Source: Lachnospiraceae bacterium
Lineage (GTDB): Bacteria > Bacillota > Clostridia > Lachnospirales > Lachnospiraceae
Length of the DNA stretch: 60,461 nucleotides
NCBI GenBank assembly: GCA_017482485.1
Contig: JAFUMV010000056.1
Location: forward strand, 1 to 60,461
Direction of reading: 5' to 3'
Position 1 is the stretch's first letter, and each line of letters opens with the position of its first letter. Below the pieces are notes generated by a model, which worked only from the letters and a program-made list of their open reading frames with translations, searched no databases and had not been told where the DNA came from. Shown one piece after another: positions 43,848 through 52,786 of this stretch. The translations under genes were made by a program, and so were the position numbers.

Positions 43848-44789
43848 ATGAAACAGGCACGTGTGAAGGAAAATAAATTCCGTAACGCAAAGGCTGCTGA
43901 AAAGAGAAAACTGTTTCTGATCAGCATTCCCTTTTTAATCTTTATTACCGCATTCAGCTATGTGCCGCTGTTAGGCTGGGTTATTTCATTTTTTATATAT
44001 TATCCGGGAATTCCGTTCAGTAAAATGGAGTTTGTGGGACTGAAGAATTTTGAAGCTTTCTTTTATAATAAAAAACAGGTTATTACCGTAGTGCGAAATA
44101 CCTTTGTGCTCAGCGGTCTGATTATTTTAACGCTGCCGCTGCCGGCAATCTTTGCGATTCTGCTTAACGAAATCCGGAATCTGAAGTTTAAAAAGCTGGT
44201 ACAGACATTTTCAACGATCCCTTATTTTATTTCTTATGTATTGTTATACCTGGCATTTACAACCATTCTCTCACCCTCAGATGGTATGCTCAATACCCTT
44301 CTTGTGGATAATCTGGGAATACTTGACAAGCCCTTAAATGTGCTGACAAATGAGAAAATTGCATGGACGGTGCAGACTGCAACCTACCTGTTTAAGAACC
44401 TGGGATACAACGCAATTCTTTATCTTTCTGCAATCGCAAGCATTGACACGCAGCTTTACGAAGCGGCAGAGGTGGATGGTGCGGGCAGGTTCGATAAAAT
44501 CTGGCATATCACTGTGCCCGGACTTCTTCCTACTTTCGTAGTGCTTCTTGTATTGCAGATCGGAAGCGTACTTTCCGGCGCAGGCTTTGAACAGTACTAT
44601 GTATTCGGAAACGGCATGATCATGGACAAACTGGAAGTAATTGATACCTATACATACAAAATGGGTATTGTGCAGGGAAATTATTCCTTCGGTACCGCGA
44701 TGAGCATGATGAAATCCGTATTGAGTGTAGGTTTGATGCTGATTGCCAATACCCTTGTGAAAAAGATCCGCGGATCATCGATTTTCTAA
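43848..44789 (+). CDS. Sugar ABC transporter permease (LplB-type)
   Basis: The first permease of module 2, 313 residues with six spans. The EAA loop is EAAEVDGAGRFDKIWHITVPGLLP. It is a paralogue of the permease at 33027 with the same ending style (LIANTLVKKIRGSSIF against LFFANKMSKLIRGESVF). AAAGGAGGAGC precedes the start. The LplC-type partner follows 13 bp later, as in module 1. Confidence 0.93.
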   Translation: MKQARVKENKFRNAKAAEKRKLFLISIPFLIFITAFSYVPLLGWVISFFIYYPGIPFSKMEFVGLKNFEAFFYNKKQVITVVRNTFVLSGLIILTLPLPAIFAILLNEIRNLKFKKLVQTFSTIPYFISYVLLYLAFTTILSPSDGMLNTLLVDNLGILDKPLNVLTNEKIAWTVQTATYLFKNLGYNAILYLSAIASIDTQLYEAAEVDGAGRFDKIWHITVPGLLPTFVVLLVLQIGSVLSGAGFEQYYVFGNGMIMDKLEVIDTYTYKMGIVQGNYSFGTAMSMMKSVLSVGLMLIANTLVKKIRGSSIF

Positions 44790-44802
44790 GGAGGTAAGAG
44801 TC

Positions 44803-45690
44803 ATGAAAACAAAAAAGAAAAAAAAGAAGCTTACCATATTTGATGTCATCAACTATACATTTATGGCGGTGATACTGATCTGCTGCATTTATCCTTTTTA
44901 TTCCTTACTTGTCAGCTCTGTCAGTGATCCGAAAAAACTGGAGCAGTGGTTTTTAATCTTTCCTCTGAATGTGACATTCTCCAGCTATCGGGAAATTTTT
45001 GCAAACAACAGAATTCTGCTGCCTATTTTCATTTCGGCAGCGAGAGCGTTTGTGGGAACCGTGATTACCCTGATCTGCTGCAGTATGTTCGCCTTCCTGG
45101 TGACGCAGAGGCTTCTGCCTTTTAAAAAATTCATTTACAAATATGTGGTAATCACAATGTATCTGAATGCGGGAATGATTCCCTGGGTTTTGACCATGGT
45201 AACCTATGGCCTGAAAAATAACTTCTGGGTATATGTGGTGCCTTCTGCAATGTCCGCTTACTATATTATTCTGATTAAAACATATTTTGAAAGCATTCCG
45301 GCGGAGCTGGAAGAATCCGCAAGAATGGATGGAGCCGGATTTTTTACCATCTTTTTTAAGGTGATTCTGCCGCTGTCCGGTCCAATCCTGGGCGCAATTG
45401 CCATGTTCTCCGCAGTCGGCCAGTGGAACTCCTGGTATGATAATCTGATGCTGGTGCAGAAAAATGAATTAAAAACGCTGCAGCTGATGCTTTATCAGGT
45501 GATTCAGAATATGAACGTGGTTATGAATGACCCCAAAACGGCTGCAACTGCACAGGTGGTGAACAGACCTTCCATCATGTCGGTTCGTTCCGCAATCGCT
45601 ATGGTGACAGTTATCCCGATCCTGTGTGTGTATCCTTTCATGCAGCGGTATTTCGCATCCGGTATTATGGTAGGTGCGGTGAAAGGATAA
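44803..45690 (+). CDS. Sugar ABC transporter permease (LplC-type)
   Basis: The second permease of module 2: 295 residues, six spans, a strongly basic N-terminus (KTKKKKKK) and an EAA loop EESARMDGAGFFTIFFKVILPLSGP. It ends RYFASGIMVGAVKG like its module 1 paralogue. It should form a heterodimeric channel with the preceding permease. The ATPase must come from elsewhere. Confidence 0.93.
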   Translation: MKTKKKKKKLTIFDVINYTFMAVILICCIYPFYSLLVSSVSDPKKLEQWFLIFPLNVTFSSYREIFANNRILLPIFISAARAFVGTVITLICCSMFAFLVTQRLLPFKKFIYKYVVITMYLNAGMIPWVLTMVTYGLKNNFWVYVVPSAMSAYYIILIKTYFESIPAELEESARMDGAGFFTIFFKVILPLSGPILGAIAMFSAVGQWNSWYDNLMLVQKNELKTLQLMLYQVIQNMNVVMNDPKTAATAQVVNRPSIMSVRSAIAMVTVIPILCVYPFMQRYFASGIMVGAVKG

Positions 45691-45708
45691 ATATGTTATG
45701 ATAAGAAC

Positions 45709-45735
45709 GCGCATGCGGTTTGGAATCGTATGCGC
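45709..45735 (+). promoter_or_regulatory. Intercistronic hairpin before the GH95 gene
   Basis: GCGCATGCG (45709-45717) pairs with CGTATGCGC (45727-45735), one G-U pair included, around a nine-base loop. No T-run follows, so readthrough into the glycosidase gene is likely. Confidence 0.55.
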
Positions 45736-45767
45736 ATACTTTCTATAAGGATAAAAGGAGAGCAGCG

Positions 45768-48047
45768 ATGAAAAAAGATATTTTCTGGTATAAACAGCCT
45801 GCGGATAAATGGATCGAAGCCCTTCCTCTGGGAAACGGGCGTATGGGAGCCATGGTTTACGGCGGTGCTTTGGAAGAAACGATTCAGATTGATGAATCTT
45901 CCTTCTGGTCGGGAGCAGCTTCTTCGGAAAATAACAGAAGTGACAGCTATGAACTGATGTGGAAAATCCGCAGAGAGCTGCTGAATGAAAATTATGAAGA
46001 GGCGGACAGGCTGGGCCATGATTTTATAGGGCGTAAAAATCAGTATGGAACCAATATGCCTGTGGGCAACCTGAAAATGACTCTTCTGGATGTTGATCAG
46101 AGAGTGAGCGGTTATGAGAGAAGTCTTTCCCTGGCACAGGGAATCGCAACGACTCAGTTTCATGCAGGAAATATCGGGTTTGAGAGAGAAGTTTTTGTAT
46201 CCAATCCCGCTTCGGTGGCTGCAGTCAGAATACATGGTGATGGCCGTTTTTCCATGTGCATTCGCTATGAAGGGATCGGTCATGATGCCCGGATTGAAAA
46301 CCAGCTTTCTCTAAAAGATGCCGTTTGCTGCAGGATTGTGGGAGATGCGAGGGAGAGTCTGCACAGCAACGGAAACTGCGGTGTGCATCTGGAAGGCTGC
46401 ATACTGGCAGCAGGGGATGGAGAATTTGCATTTGCAGACGGCAGTATGTATCTGAAAAGCTGTACAGATGTCACGCTGTTTATCGACCTGGAAACAGATA
46501 TGTTTCTGAAAAATCCTGCGGGTCTGGCGCTTGAAAGAGTACAGGCAGCATTTCAGAAGGGGTATGAGCGTTTAAAGCAGGAGCATATTGCAGATGTAGA
46601 GCCTTTATATAAAAGAATGTCTCTTTCTCTCGGCGGAGAAGAAAAATGCAGTATTCCTACCGATGAGCGAATTGCGAAAGTCGCAGCGGGAGAACCGGAT
46701 CCGGATCTGTACCGCCTCATGTTTTCCTATGGAAGATATCTGCTGATTGCGTCCTCAAGAGAGGACTCGCCGCTTCCCACACATATGGGCGGTATCTGGA
46801 ACGACAATATATATAACAACATTGACTGTACACAGGACATGCATGTGGATATGAACCTGCAGATGCAGTACTGGGCGGCGGCGCAGTGTAATCTGCCGGA
46901 ATGTTATACCCCATATTTTAAGTATCTGGAAAATATTGTGATTCCTTCCGGTCGGCAGGCTGCGAAAGAAGTTTATCATGCCAGAGGATGGGCAGCCCAT
47001 GTGGTGACCAATCCCTGGGGATTTGCTTCGCTGGGCTGGTCTTATAACTGGGGCGTATTCTCATTGGGCGGCGTCTGGCTGGCACTGCTTGCCTGGGACT
47101 ATTATGAATATACCAACGATCTGGAATGGCTTAAAAATACCGGGTTTTCCATTCTGGAGGGTGCGGCAGCGTTTGCTGTGGATTATTGTTTTTATGATGA
47201 GAAAAGCGGTTATTACATGGCCGGTCCTTCTTACTCGCCGGAAAACATGTTCCGGACAAACGGCAAAGATTATTTCCTTTCCCTTTCGACAACCTGTGAT
47301 GTGCTGCTGATCCGGGAAATCCTGGAAGTTTATCGGAAAGCATCTCTGGTGGTTGGAAAAGAAAATGATTCGCTGGCAGAGGAGGCCAAAAAGGTGGCGG
47401 AAAAGCTGCCGCCCTATCAGATCGGAAAATACGGACAGCTCATGGAATGGTTCCATGATTTTGAGGAACCGATTCCGAATCATCGCCACACCTCTCATCT
47501 GCTCGGTATTTATCCGTTCCGCCAGATTGTTCCCGAATGCGATAAGGAGCTTGCAGAAGCGGTGAAAGTCACCATATTAAGACGGCATGAGGACTTTGAA
47601 ATCACATCCTGGGGAATGAACATGCTGGTTGGCTACTATGCGCGCCTGGGCATGGGACAAAAAGCGCATGAGATGATTACAGAAACTTTCCAGAGAATTG
47701 TAAAACCCAATATGGCGGCGGTGATGAGCGATGAAACATCCATGTGGTGCGGTACCTGGGAACTGGACGGAAATACCGGACTGACATCTGCGATGGCAGA
47801 GATGCTGGTGCAGAGTTTTGAGGATGAGATCATTCTTCTGCCTGCACTGCCGAAGGAATGGCCCGATGGCAGTCTGGAAGGTGTTCGCATAAAGGGCGGT
47901 CACGAATTAAATCTCATATGGAAGGATTCAAAACCGGTTCGAATGGAGCTTCATGCGGCTTCAGACGGAAAGAAGAGTATTGTTTATGCCGGAAAGAAGA
48001 CGGAAATTGCGTTTCTGGACGGTGATAAAGTGATTTTACTGTTATAA
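45768..48047 (+). CDS. Glycoside hydrolase family 95 (alpha-L-fucosidase type)
   Basis: A 759-residue enzyme without signal peptide. The start IFWYKQPADKWIEALPLGNGRMGAMVYGG is the hallmark of GH95, as are IDESSFWSG and MHVDMNLQMQYWAA. The (alpha/alpha)6 domain contains HRHTSHLLGIYPFRQI with the conserved HRH(x)SHL. Family members cleave alpha-1,2-fucose or alpha-L-galactose. ATG 45768 is favoured by AAAGGAG 8 bases upstream. As the enzyme of module 2 it would cleave the sugar imported by the adjacent transporter, perhaps a fucosylated host or plant xyloglucan fragment; specificity is inference. Confidence 0.93.
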   Translation: MKKDIFWYKQPADKWIEALPLGNGRMGAMVYGGALEETIQIDESSFWSGAASSENNRSDSYELMWKIRRELLNENYEEADRLGHDFIGRKNQYGTNMPVGNLKMTLLDVDQRVSGYERSLSLAQGIATTQFHAGNIGFEREVFVSNPASVAAVRIHGDGRFSMCIRYEGIGHDARIENQLSLKDAVCCRIVGDARESLHSNGNCGVHLEGCILAAGDGEFAFADGSMYLKSCTDVTLFIDLETDMFLKNPAGLALERVQAAFQKGYERLKQEHIADVEPLYKRMSLSLGGEEKCSIPTDERIAKVAAGEPDPDLYRLMFSYGRYLLIASSREDSPLPTHMGGIWNDNIYNNIDCTQDMHVDMNLQMQYWAAAQCNLPECYTPYFKYLENIVIPSGRQAAKEVYHARGWAAHVVTNPWGFASLGWSYNWGVFSLGGVWLALLAWDYYEYTNDLEWLKNTGFSILEGAAAFAVDYCFYDEKSGYYMAGPSYSPENMFRTNGKDYFLSLSTTCDVLLIREILEVYRKASLVVGKENDSLAEEAKKVAEKLPPYQIGKYGQLMEWFHDFEEPIPNHRHTSHLLGIYPFRQIVPECDKELAEAVKVTILRRHEDFEITSWGMNMLVGYYARLGMGQKAHEMITETFQRIVKPNMAAVMSDETSMWCGTWELDGNTGLTSAMAEMLVQSFEDEIILLPALPKEWPDGSLEGVRIKGGHELNLIWKDSKPVRMELHAASDGKKSIVYAGKKTEIAFLDGDKVILLL

Positions 48048-48062
48048 ATACGGAGCATTTCA

Positions 48063-48104
48063 GGGGTAAAAGGCGTATGTCAAAGAAAAACAGCCTTTTA
48101 CTCC
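48063..48104 (+). terminator. Hairpin after the GH95 gene
   Basis: GGGGTAAAAGGC and GCCTTTTACTCC form a stem of about 12 bp with one mismatch. The tail is not T-rich. It separates the GH95 gene from the two-component genes. Confidence 0.55.
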
Positions 48105-48207
48105 TACTGCCATTTATGCAGAAAGTTTTGGCAGGAACAGAGCGTTTTGTGATAGTATAGAGTTAAGCAGCAGCTGCCTGAAAATGGGATGAAGGGGAAA
48201 TGCGGTT

Positions 48208-50034
48208 ATGACGCGAATATTTTACGGAATCAAAAAGATCTGGCAAAAATATTTCAGCAGGAGCTTTTTTCGAAAGATGTTTCTGGTATATCTGGGGATC
48301 ACGCTTGCAACGGAGCTCATTCTTTATGTTACGCTCAGTCATAACCTTATTTCCATAAAGTATGATCAGGCCCTGATTATGAGTGATCAGTGTATTTTGA
48401 CAGTGGATACCTATCTGGAAAATAAGCTGGATAATGCCGTTGCAATTCATAAGCGGCTGTATCAGGATACCGTACACTGGCGGAATATGACGCTGGAACT
48501 TGAAAATCCGGGAAACAGGGATATGGATGCATGGCAGCAGCAGGAGATGCGGACGACTGTCATAAACACATTTTATGGAATTGACAGAGAATTCAACGGT
48601 CTGATGCTGGGCAGTTATGCGGATGGCGGTATTTATTCCTTCGGAAACGGAGATATGTCGGCAGAAAAGCTGCGATTTAAAGAATGTCTGGAAAAGTGCC
48701 GTGCCGGGGAAGGGCTGGATGGAATTGTCTCCGGCCGGATGGAGAGAAGCCGTGGCAATGCTTTTTCAATCTTTTTTCTTTCGAATGTAAAATCAGAAGA
48801 TTTCAAACGGGATATCGGATGCATAGGGGTATATTTCAGTGCCATGAATATTCGACAGTGTTATCGGCAGTATGAGGAGTATCTGAAAGGGAGTATCTAT
48901 GTATTCGACAGGGATTGCGAAATGCTGTATGATTCCGGCGAGAAATATGTGCTGGAGAAGGATTTCCCGCTTGATCAGCTGCTGACGGGCAAAAGCGGAG
49001 TAAAAACCATAGAGGATCAGGTCTATAATGTTTTATATTCCAGTGCTGACGGCTATTATGTTATAAACGCTTTTCCGGTATCTGCAGTACTGGAAGATGT
49101 AAAAATTCCGCAGCACACCATGCTGATGGTTTTTCTGCTGGCTCTGATATTTGCAGTGCTGCTTAACTATCTGAGCACGCAGATCTTCGCAAAGCGTTTA
49201 AAACCCATCACAGATACAATTAAGCAGGTGCGCGACGGACATCTGACCTCATTTCCCATTCAGAAAAAATATGATGACGAGGTGGGCTACATATACACGG
49301 AATTGCTGAGAATGTGTGCGTCCTTAGATGATCACATTCAGAAGGAGTATGTTTACAAGCTGGAGCAGAAGGAAATGGAGCTCTATGCGTTACAGGCACA
49401 GATTGATCCGCATTTTCTTTACAATACGCTGGAAGCCATACGCATGAAACTTTACGTCACAGGGGAGACCGAAGCGAGCAAAATGATATGGATTCTTTCA
49501 GATCTGTTCCGCAATCTGATGAAAAAGGATGCCGTTGTGACGAATCGGGAAGAGGTAAATTATCTGCACTCTTATCTGGAACTGTTCCAATTCCGTCTCG
49601 GCAGCAGGATGCAGTTTACCTTTGAGGTGGAGGATGAAGTTTACCGTTATGCCACAATCAAGCATATTCTGCAGCCGATTGTGGAGAATGCGCTGGTGCA
49701 TGGAATTGAGGATACGGGAACCTGCGAACATCCATGTACGATTACCATTGAGGGGAGAAAAGAAAAAGAGGACATTGTCTTTGTTATCCGGGATGATGGA
49801 TGTGGGATTTCGCAAGACAAGCTCAGCGAAATCCGAAGTAAACTGGATCGGGATGAGCTGTTCCAGAAATCCATCGGAATTTATAATGTGAGCAGTCGTC
49901 TGAGAATTGTATACGGTTCCGCTTATCGATTGAAGATTGACAGCAGGGAAGGGGAAGGGACTGTTGTGACTGCCAGAATTAAGGCAATGAAAAAGAGGGA
50001 GCTGGAAGAGTATGTTCAAACTGTTGATCGTTGA
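48208..50034 (+). CDS. YesM-type sensor histidine kinase (module 2)
   Basis: A 608-residue membrane kinase with spans near residues 25-47 and 303-325 around an extracellular sensing domain. A HAMP-like segment follows (KRLKPITDTIKQVRDGHLTSFPIQ). The phospho-acceptor is His402 in QAQIDPHFLYNTLEA, and ILQPIVENALVHG and IRDDGCGIS are the ATPase boxes. It is paired with the response regulator at 50012, whose start overlaps its 3' end by 23 bp, and should sense the sugar or its binding protein. Confidence 0.94.
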   Translation: MTRIFYGIKKIWQKYFSRSFFRKMFLVYLGITLATELILYVTLSHNLISIKYDQALIMSDQCILTVDTYLENKLDNAVAIHKRLYQDTVHWRNMTLELENPGNRDMDAWQQQEMRTTVINTFYGIDREFNGLMLGSYADGGIYSFGNGDMSAEKLRFKECLEKCRAGEGLDGIVSGRMERSRGNAFSIFFLSNVKSEDFKRDIGCIGVYFSAMNIRQCYRQYEEYLKGSIYVFDRDCEMLYDSGEKYVLEKDFPLDQLLTGKSGVKTIEDQVYNVLYSSADGYYVINAFPVSAVLEDVKIPQHTMLMVFLLALIFAVLLNYLSTQIFAKRLKPITDTIKQVRDGHLTSFPIQKKYDDEVGYIYTELLRMCASLDDHIQKEYVYKLEQKEMELYALQAQIDPHFLYNTLEAIRMKLYVTGETEASKMIWILSDLFRNLMKKDAVVTNREEVNYLHSYLELFQFRLGSRMQFTFEVEDEVYRYATIKHILQPIVENALVHGIEDTGTCEHPCTITIEGRKEKEDIVFVIRDDGCGISQDKLSEIRSKLDRDELFQKSIGIYNVSSRLRIVYGSAYRLKIDSREGEGTVVTARIKAMKKRELEEYVQTVDR

Positions 50035-51235
50035 TGATGAACCAATGATATTGGAGGGGCTGAGCGCTTATGCAAGGCGGCTGTGGCCCCAGGAGGCGGA
50101 ATGGGTTTTAAGTGCCTGCAGCGGCGAACAGGCCTGGAAGCTGATTGAGGAGGGAAAGGTGCCGGATATTCTGATTACGGACATCCGTATGCCTCATGGG
50201 GACGGAATTGACCTGCTGCGCAGGATTCGAAAACAGGAGCTGGGCGTCAAAACAATCGTGCTCAGCGGCTATAATGATTTTGAATATGTCCGGGATATGG
50301 CGCGCCTCGGAATCGAAAATTATCTGCTCAAGCCGGTAAATGAGGAGGAACTTGTGTCCACCGTCAATAACACGCTGTGGAAGATAAAAAAGGAAAAAGA
50401 ACTGCGTCTGCGGGCAGAGCTGAATGCGGGACTGATTCGGGAAAACATCATTAACCGCTGGATTTACGGTTCAATCGGGGAAGGGGAACTGGTGGAACGT
50501 GCGGAGTTTCTGGGACTGGATCTGGAAGCGGAGGACTATCGCCCCTGCTGTCTGCGTCTTCTGGTGACTGAAAAGGAAAAAAATGCTGCTCTGTTTGGTA
50601 AGGTTTATGAGATTTGTCGGGAGATTCTGGATTCTTTTTCAGACTGTTATCTTTCACGCAATTACAGCGGTGAAATCATTGCGGTTTTTTGTAACTGCAA
50701 AGCGCAGGAGAATCGGATGGCAGAGCTGTTAAACACCTGTCTGGATGCCATAAGGGAAAAAACCGGTCAAAAAGCATATGTACTTCTGGGCGACTGCGTG
50801 GAAGATTACTGGAAGGTTTCAGACAGCTTTAGCCATGCTATCACCAACGGTGTCCATATCGACCGAATAGAAATGAAACAGGAAAGGGAAACAACAGACG
50901 GCAGTAATACATCCCCCTTCTCGCTGCGGCTTGCCCAATATGTGCTGGAGCATTATCACGAAGATTTGTCCTTAAAGTCTCTTGCGGCATACTTCAGAGG
51001 AAATGCAGCTTATATCGGACAGGTTTTCAAGCGCGATATGGATAAATCCTTTTCGGATTATTTAAAGGATTTACGCATTGAAAAAGCAAAGGAATTTCTG
51101 ATTCGGAGTGATCTGAGTGCGAAGGAGATTGCAATGAGGGTCGGTTTTGCGAACACAACATATTTCAGCACCGTTTTTAAAAAGGAAACGGGGTTGAGTC
51201 CAGACAGATATCGCAAGGAATTTGGAAAAAAATAG
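50012..51235 (+). CDS. YesN-type response regulator with AraC domain (module 2)
   Basis: A 407-residue regulator. The receiver domain has the acidic pair Asp8-Asp9 region (LLIVDDEP), phosphorylation site Asp57 (LITDIRMP), conserved LSGYNDFEY and Lys in LLKPVNEEEL. A middle region of about 170 residues has no obvious motif. The AraC helix-turn-helix spans about residues 307-407 (LKSLAAYFRGNAAYIGQVFKRD, AMRVGFANTTYFSTVFKKETG). The start overlaps the kinase gene, so the pair is coupled. It is the likely activator of the operon at 41901. Confidence 0.94.
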   Translation: MFKLLIVDDEPMILEGLSAYARRLWPQEAEWVLSACSGEQAWKLIEEGKVPDILITDIRMPHGDGIDLLRRIRKQELGVKTIVLSGYNDFEYVRDMARLGIENYLLKPVNEEELVSTVNNTLWKIKKEKELRLRAELNAGLIRENIINRWIYGSIGEGELVERAEFLGLDLEAEDYRPCCLRLLVTEKEKNAALFGKVYEICREILDSFSDCYLSRNYSGEIIAVFCNCKAQENRMAELLNTCLDAIREKTGQKAYVLLGDCVEDYWKVSDSFSHAITNGVHIDRIEMKQERETTDGSNTSPFSLRLAQYVLEHYHEDLSLKSLAAYFRGNAAYIGQVFKRDMDKSFSDYLKDLRIEKAKEFLIRSDLSAKEIAMRVGFANTTYFSTVFKKETGLSPDRYRKEFGKK

Positions 51236-51265
51236 ACCGGATGGGGAAAGAACGATCAGAGATAA

Positions 51266-51355
51266 GATAGAGCGTAGATAGGGGAGTGCATAGATAGGGT
51301 AGAGCATAGATAAAGAGCGCAAGGGTAGAGTATAGGTAAAGAGCGTATAGATAAA
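51266..51355. repeat. Degenerate tandem repeat, about 16-bp units
   Basis: About six imperfect units with consensus GAGCRTAGATARR fill the space after the response-regulator gene, for example GTAGAGCATAGATAAA at 51299-51314 and GTAGAGTATAGGTAAA at 51325-51340. It has no spacers or gene content. The array directly abuts the terminator hairpin. Confidence 0.65.
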
Positions 51356-51399
51356 GGAGAGTGCAGCAAACGAACTTTTGCATATACTCTCCTTTTTTA
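51356..51399 (+). terminator. Terminator after the module 2 response regulator
   Basis: GGAGAGT (51356-51362) pairs with ACTCTCC (51386-51392), with an additional inner GCAAA/TTTGC pairing, and is followed by T6. Confidence 0.85.
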
Positions 51400-51437
51400 T
51401 GGAATAAGGATGGCCCACAGGAGGGCGGCATCCATTG

Positions 51438-52001
51438 TTATTCAGTTGCAAGCACTTTAATGCGGTTCAGTACTTTATTCACAGGCGGCAGCGCGATCAG
51501 AACCAGTGTCAGAATCATTTCCGGCAGAATATAACTCATGTTATAAACGGTAGAAGCCCAGATAGCTGTCATATTTGCACCAAAATCACCGGACACATAA
51601 GTGGTGTAGAAAATATAACCGGAAATATTGTGCATGATAAGTCTTCCGAGCACGCCGACAACGTAGCCTTTCAGCAAACCGTTTTTGGATTTCCAGAAAA
51701 ATCCGGACAGACCCAGTGCACCGAAAGCAAGAGGATAATCAAGCAGAACCTGTACGGGATGTACCACATAAGGGCCTGTGATAAACTGTAAGATGCCGTA
51801 AGCAAAAGCGGTGATCAGACCGACGGTCGGACCGTACCAGTAGCCGGTAAGACAGATGATCAGCATGGAAAACAGCGTAACAGAACCGCCGTTTGGCAGG
51901 CTGGGCAGTTTGATGACCACAGAGATCACTGTGGCGAGTGCGATTGCCATCGCGCAGAAAACAAGTCGCTTTGTCTGGATAGATGTTGTGTTTTTGGACA
52001 T
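51438..52001 (-). CDS. thiT: Thiamine ECF transporter substrate-binding subunit
   Basis: ThiT is the thiamine-binding S component of an energy-coupling factor transporter. The product has 187 residues and about six spans (FCAMAIALATVISVV, MLIICLTGYWYGPTVGLITAFAYGILQF, ILPEMILTLVLIAL). The start MSKNTTSIQTKRLVF at 52001 is chosen because AGGAGG lies 7 bases upstream; a longer open frame to 52148 would cover the riboswitch platform. A TPP riboswitch on the same strand confirms the thiamine link. The EcfA/EcfT partners are not in this window. Confidence 0.93.
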   Translation of the reverse strand: MSKNTTSIQTKRLVFCAMAIALATVISVVIKLPSLPNGGSVTLFSMLIICLTGYWYGPTVGLITAFAYGILQFITGPYVVHPVQVLLDYPLAFGALGLSGFFWKSKNGLLKGYVVGVLGRLIMHNISGYIFYTTYVSGDFGANMTAIWASTVYNMSYILPEMILTLVLIALPPVNKVLNRIKVLATE

Positions 52002-52035
52002 AAAAAAACCTCCTAGTTTTGGACCGGAGGGGTTT
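52002..52035 (-). promoter_or_regulatory. Ribosome-site-masking hairpin of the thiT riboswitch
   Basis: On the minus strand AAACCCCTCC (52035-52026) can pair with the GGAGG of the thiT ribosome site (52013-52009), followed by T7 directly before the ATG. The hairpin could therefore block translation and possibly also terminate transcription when TPP is bound. Confidence 0.6.
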
Positions 52036-52156
52036 ATCGCCTTATTGCAAACACAAAAGAAATCATGATAGAAGGTATGAAAACATGTAATATGTAATCG
52101 TTTTGCTGTATCGGTTATTCCGACAGCATATGTTTCCTTTGCATTCACAAAAGTCT

Positions 52157-52259
52157 GCCTCCCTACGCCGGCATTATCCGGGTCAGGTAGTGAGGGTTAG
52201 AACCTCAGAACATCCTCTGATGTCTCTTCAGTTCAATCTCAGCAATAGCTCCCCTGGCT
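52157..52259 (-). ncRNA. TPP riboswitch (THI element)
   Basis: On the minus strand the conserved parts appear in order: GGGGAGCT, GCTGAGATTGAAC, the variable arm, ACCC, TACCTGACCCGGATAATG and CCGGCGTAGGGAGGCAG. This is the thiamine pyrophosphate aptamer. It lies about 155 nt before thiT and should lower ThiT synthesis when TPP is abundant. Its promoter is at 52278-52307. Confidence 0.96.
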
Positions 52260-52277
52260 AATATTTTGTTCGGGCTT

Positions 52278-52307
52278 ACTATACATCGGTTCCATGGATT
52301 TTGTCAA
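52278..52307 (-). promoter_or_regulatory. thiT promoter
   Basis: On the minus strand a perfect TTGACA (52307-52302), an 18-bp spacer and TATAGT (52283-52278) place the transcript start about 12 bases before the aptamer. Confidence 0.8.
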
Positions 52308-52360
52308 GTGATTTTTGAAAGCTTTTTGAAAGACCTCTTTTTGCCTCATTTTGAAAGATA

Positions 52361-52675
52361 CAGGCAGGTCCTGCAGAAATTATCGGCCGATTTGGTTCAT
52401 ACTGCAGTCCCGGGGCATATACAGTTTTTTTATGCTAAAATACCCCAAAATAGCGTGTTTTACCAGGTTTAGATGCCTTCAGGGGGTATATACATTCAAA
52501 TTTCTCAAAAATGCCCCGTATTTATAGGTTATCCGGGGTATTTCCAGAAAATTTGCTTCCATATGCCCTCACACCAGTTTTTTTTAATGATTTTGCTTGA
52601 AATCAGGGTATTTTCGGCAGTTTTGATTGTATATACCCCGGCAGAGTTAAACGACTGAACGAAAGGCCGAGTGCC
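52361..52675 (+). repeat. Dispersed four-hairpin intergenic element, copy 3 (complete)
   Basis: The best-preserved full copy. Four inverted-repeat units lie at 52412-52446, 52483-52517, 52535-52568 and 52606-52639, each 34-35 nt, with GGGG(T/C)AT at the left and AT(A/G)CCCC at the right. Start-to-start distances are 71, 52 and 71 nt. CAGGCAG marks the left end and AAAGGCCGA the right end. It fills most of the gap between the divergent thiT promoter and the HAD-CPBP gene. Two short open frames here are separated by a stop and have no ribosome sites, so coding is unlikely. Confidence 0.85.
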
Positions 52676-52786
52676 CCCGGCAGTCCAGCCCGGTCACTGT
52701 TCACAAAAAATTCATGGCAGTCCATGACAATTTCTGGTATGATAGTAACATTGGAATGAGGGATATATGCTGAAAGGAGAAGAATC

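Noticed and set aside
52266-52658. Two small proteins within repeat copy 3
   Set aside because: They are interrupted by a stop, lack ribosome sites, and lie in the dispersed element whose copy 1 has stops in the same frame.
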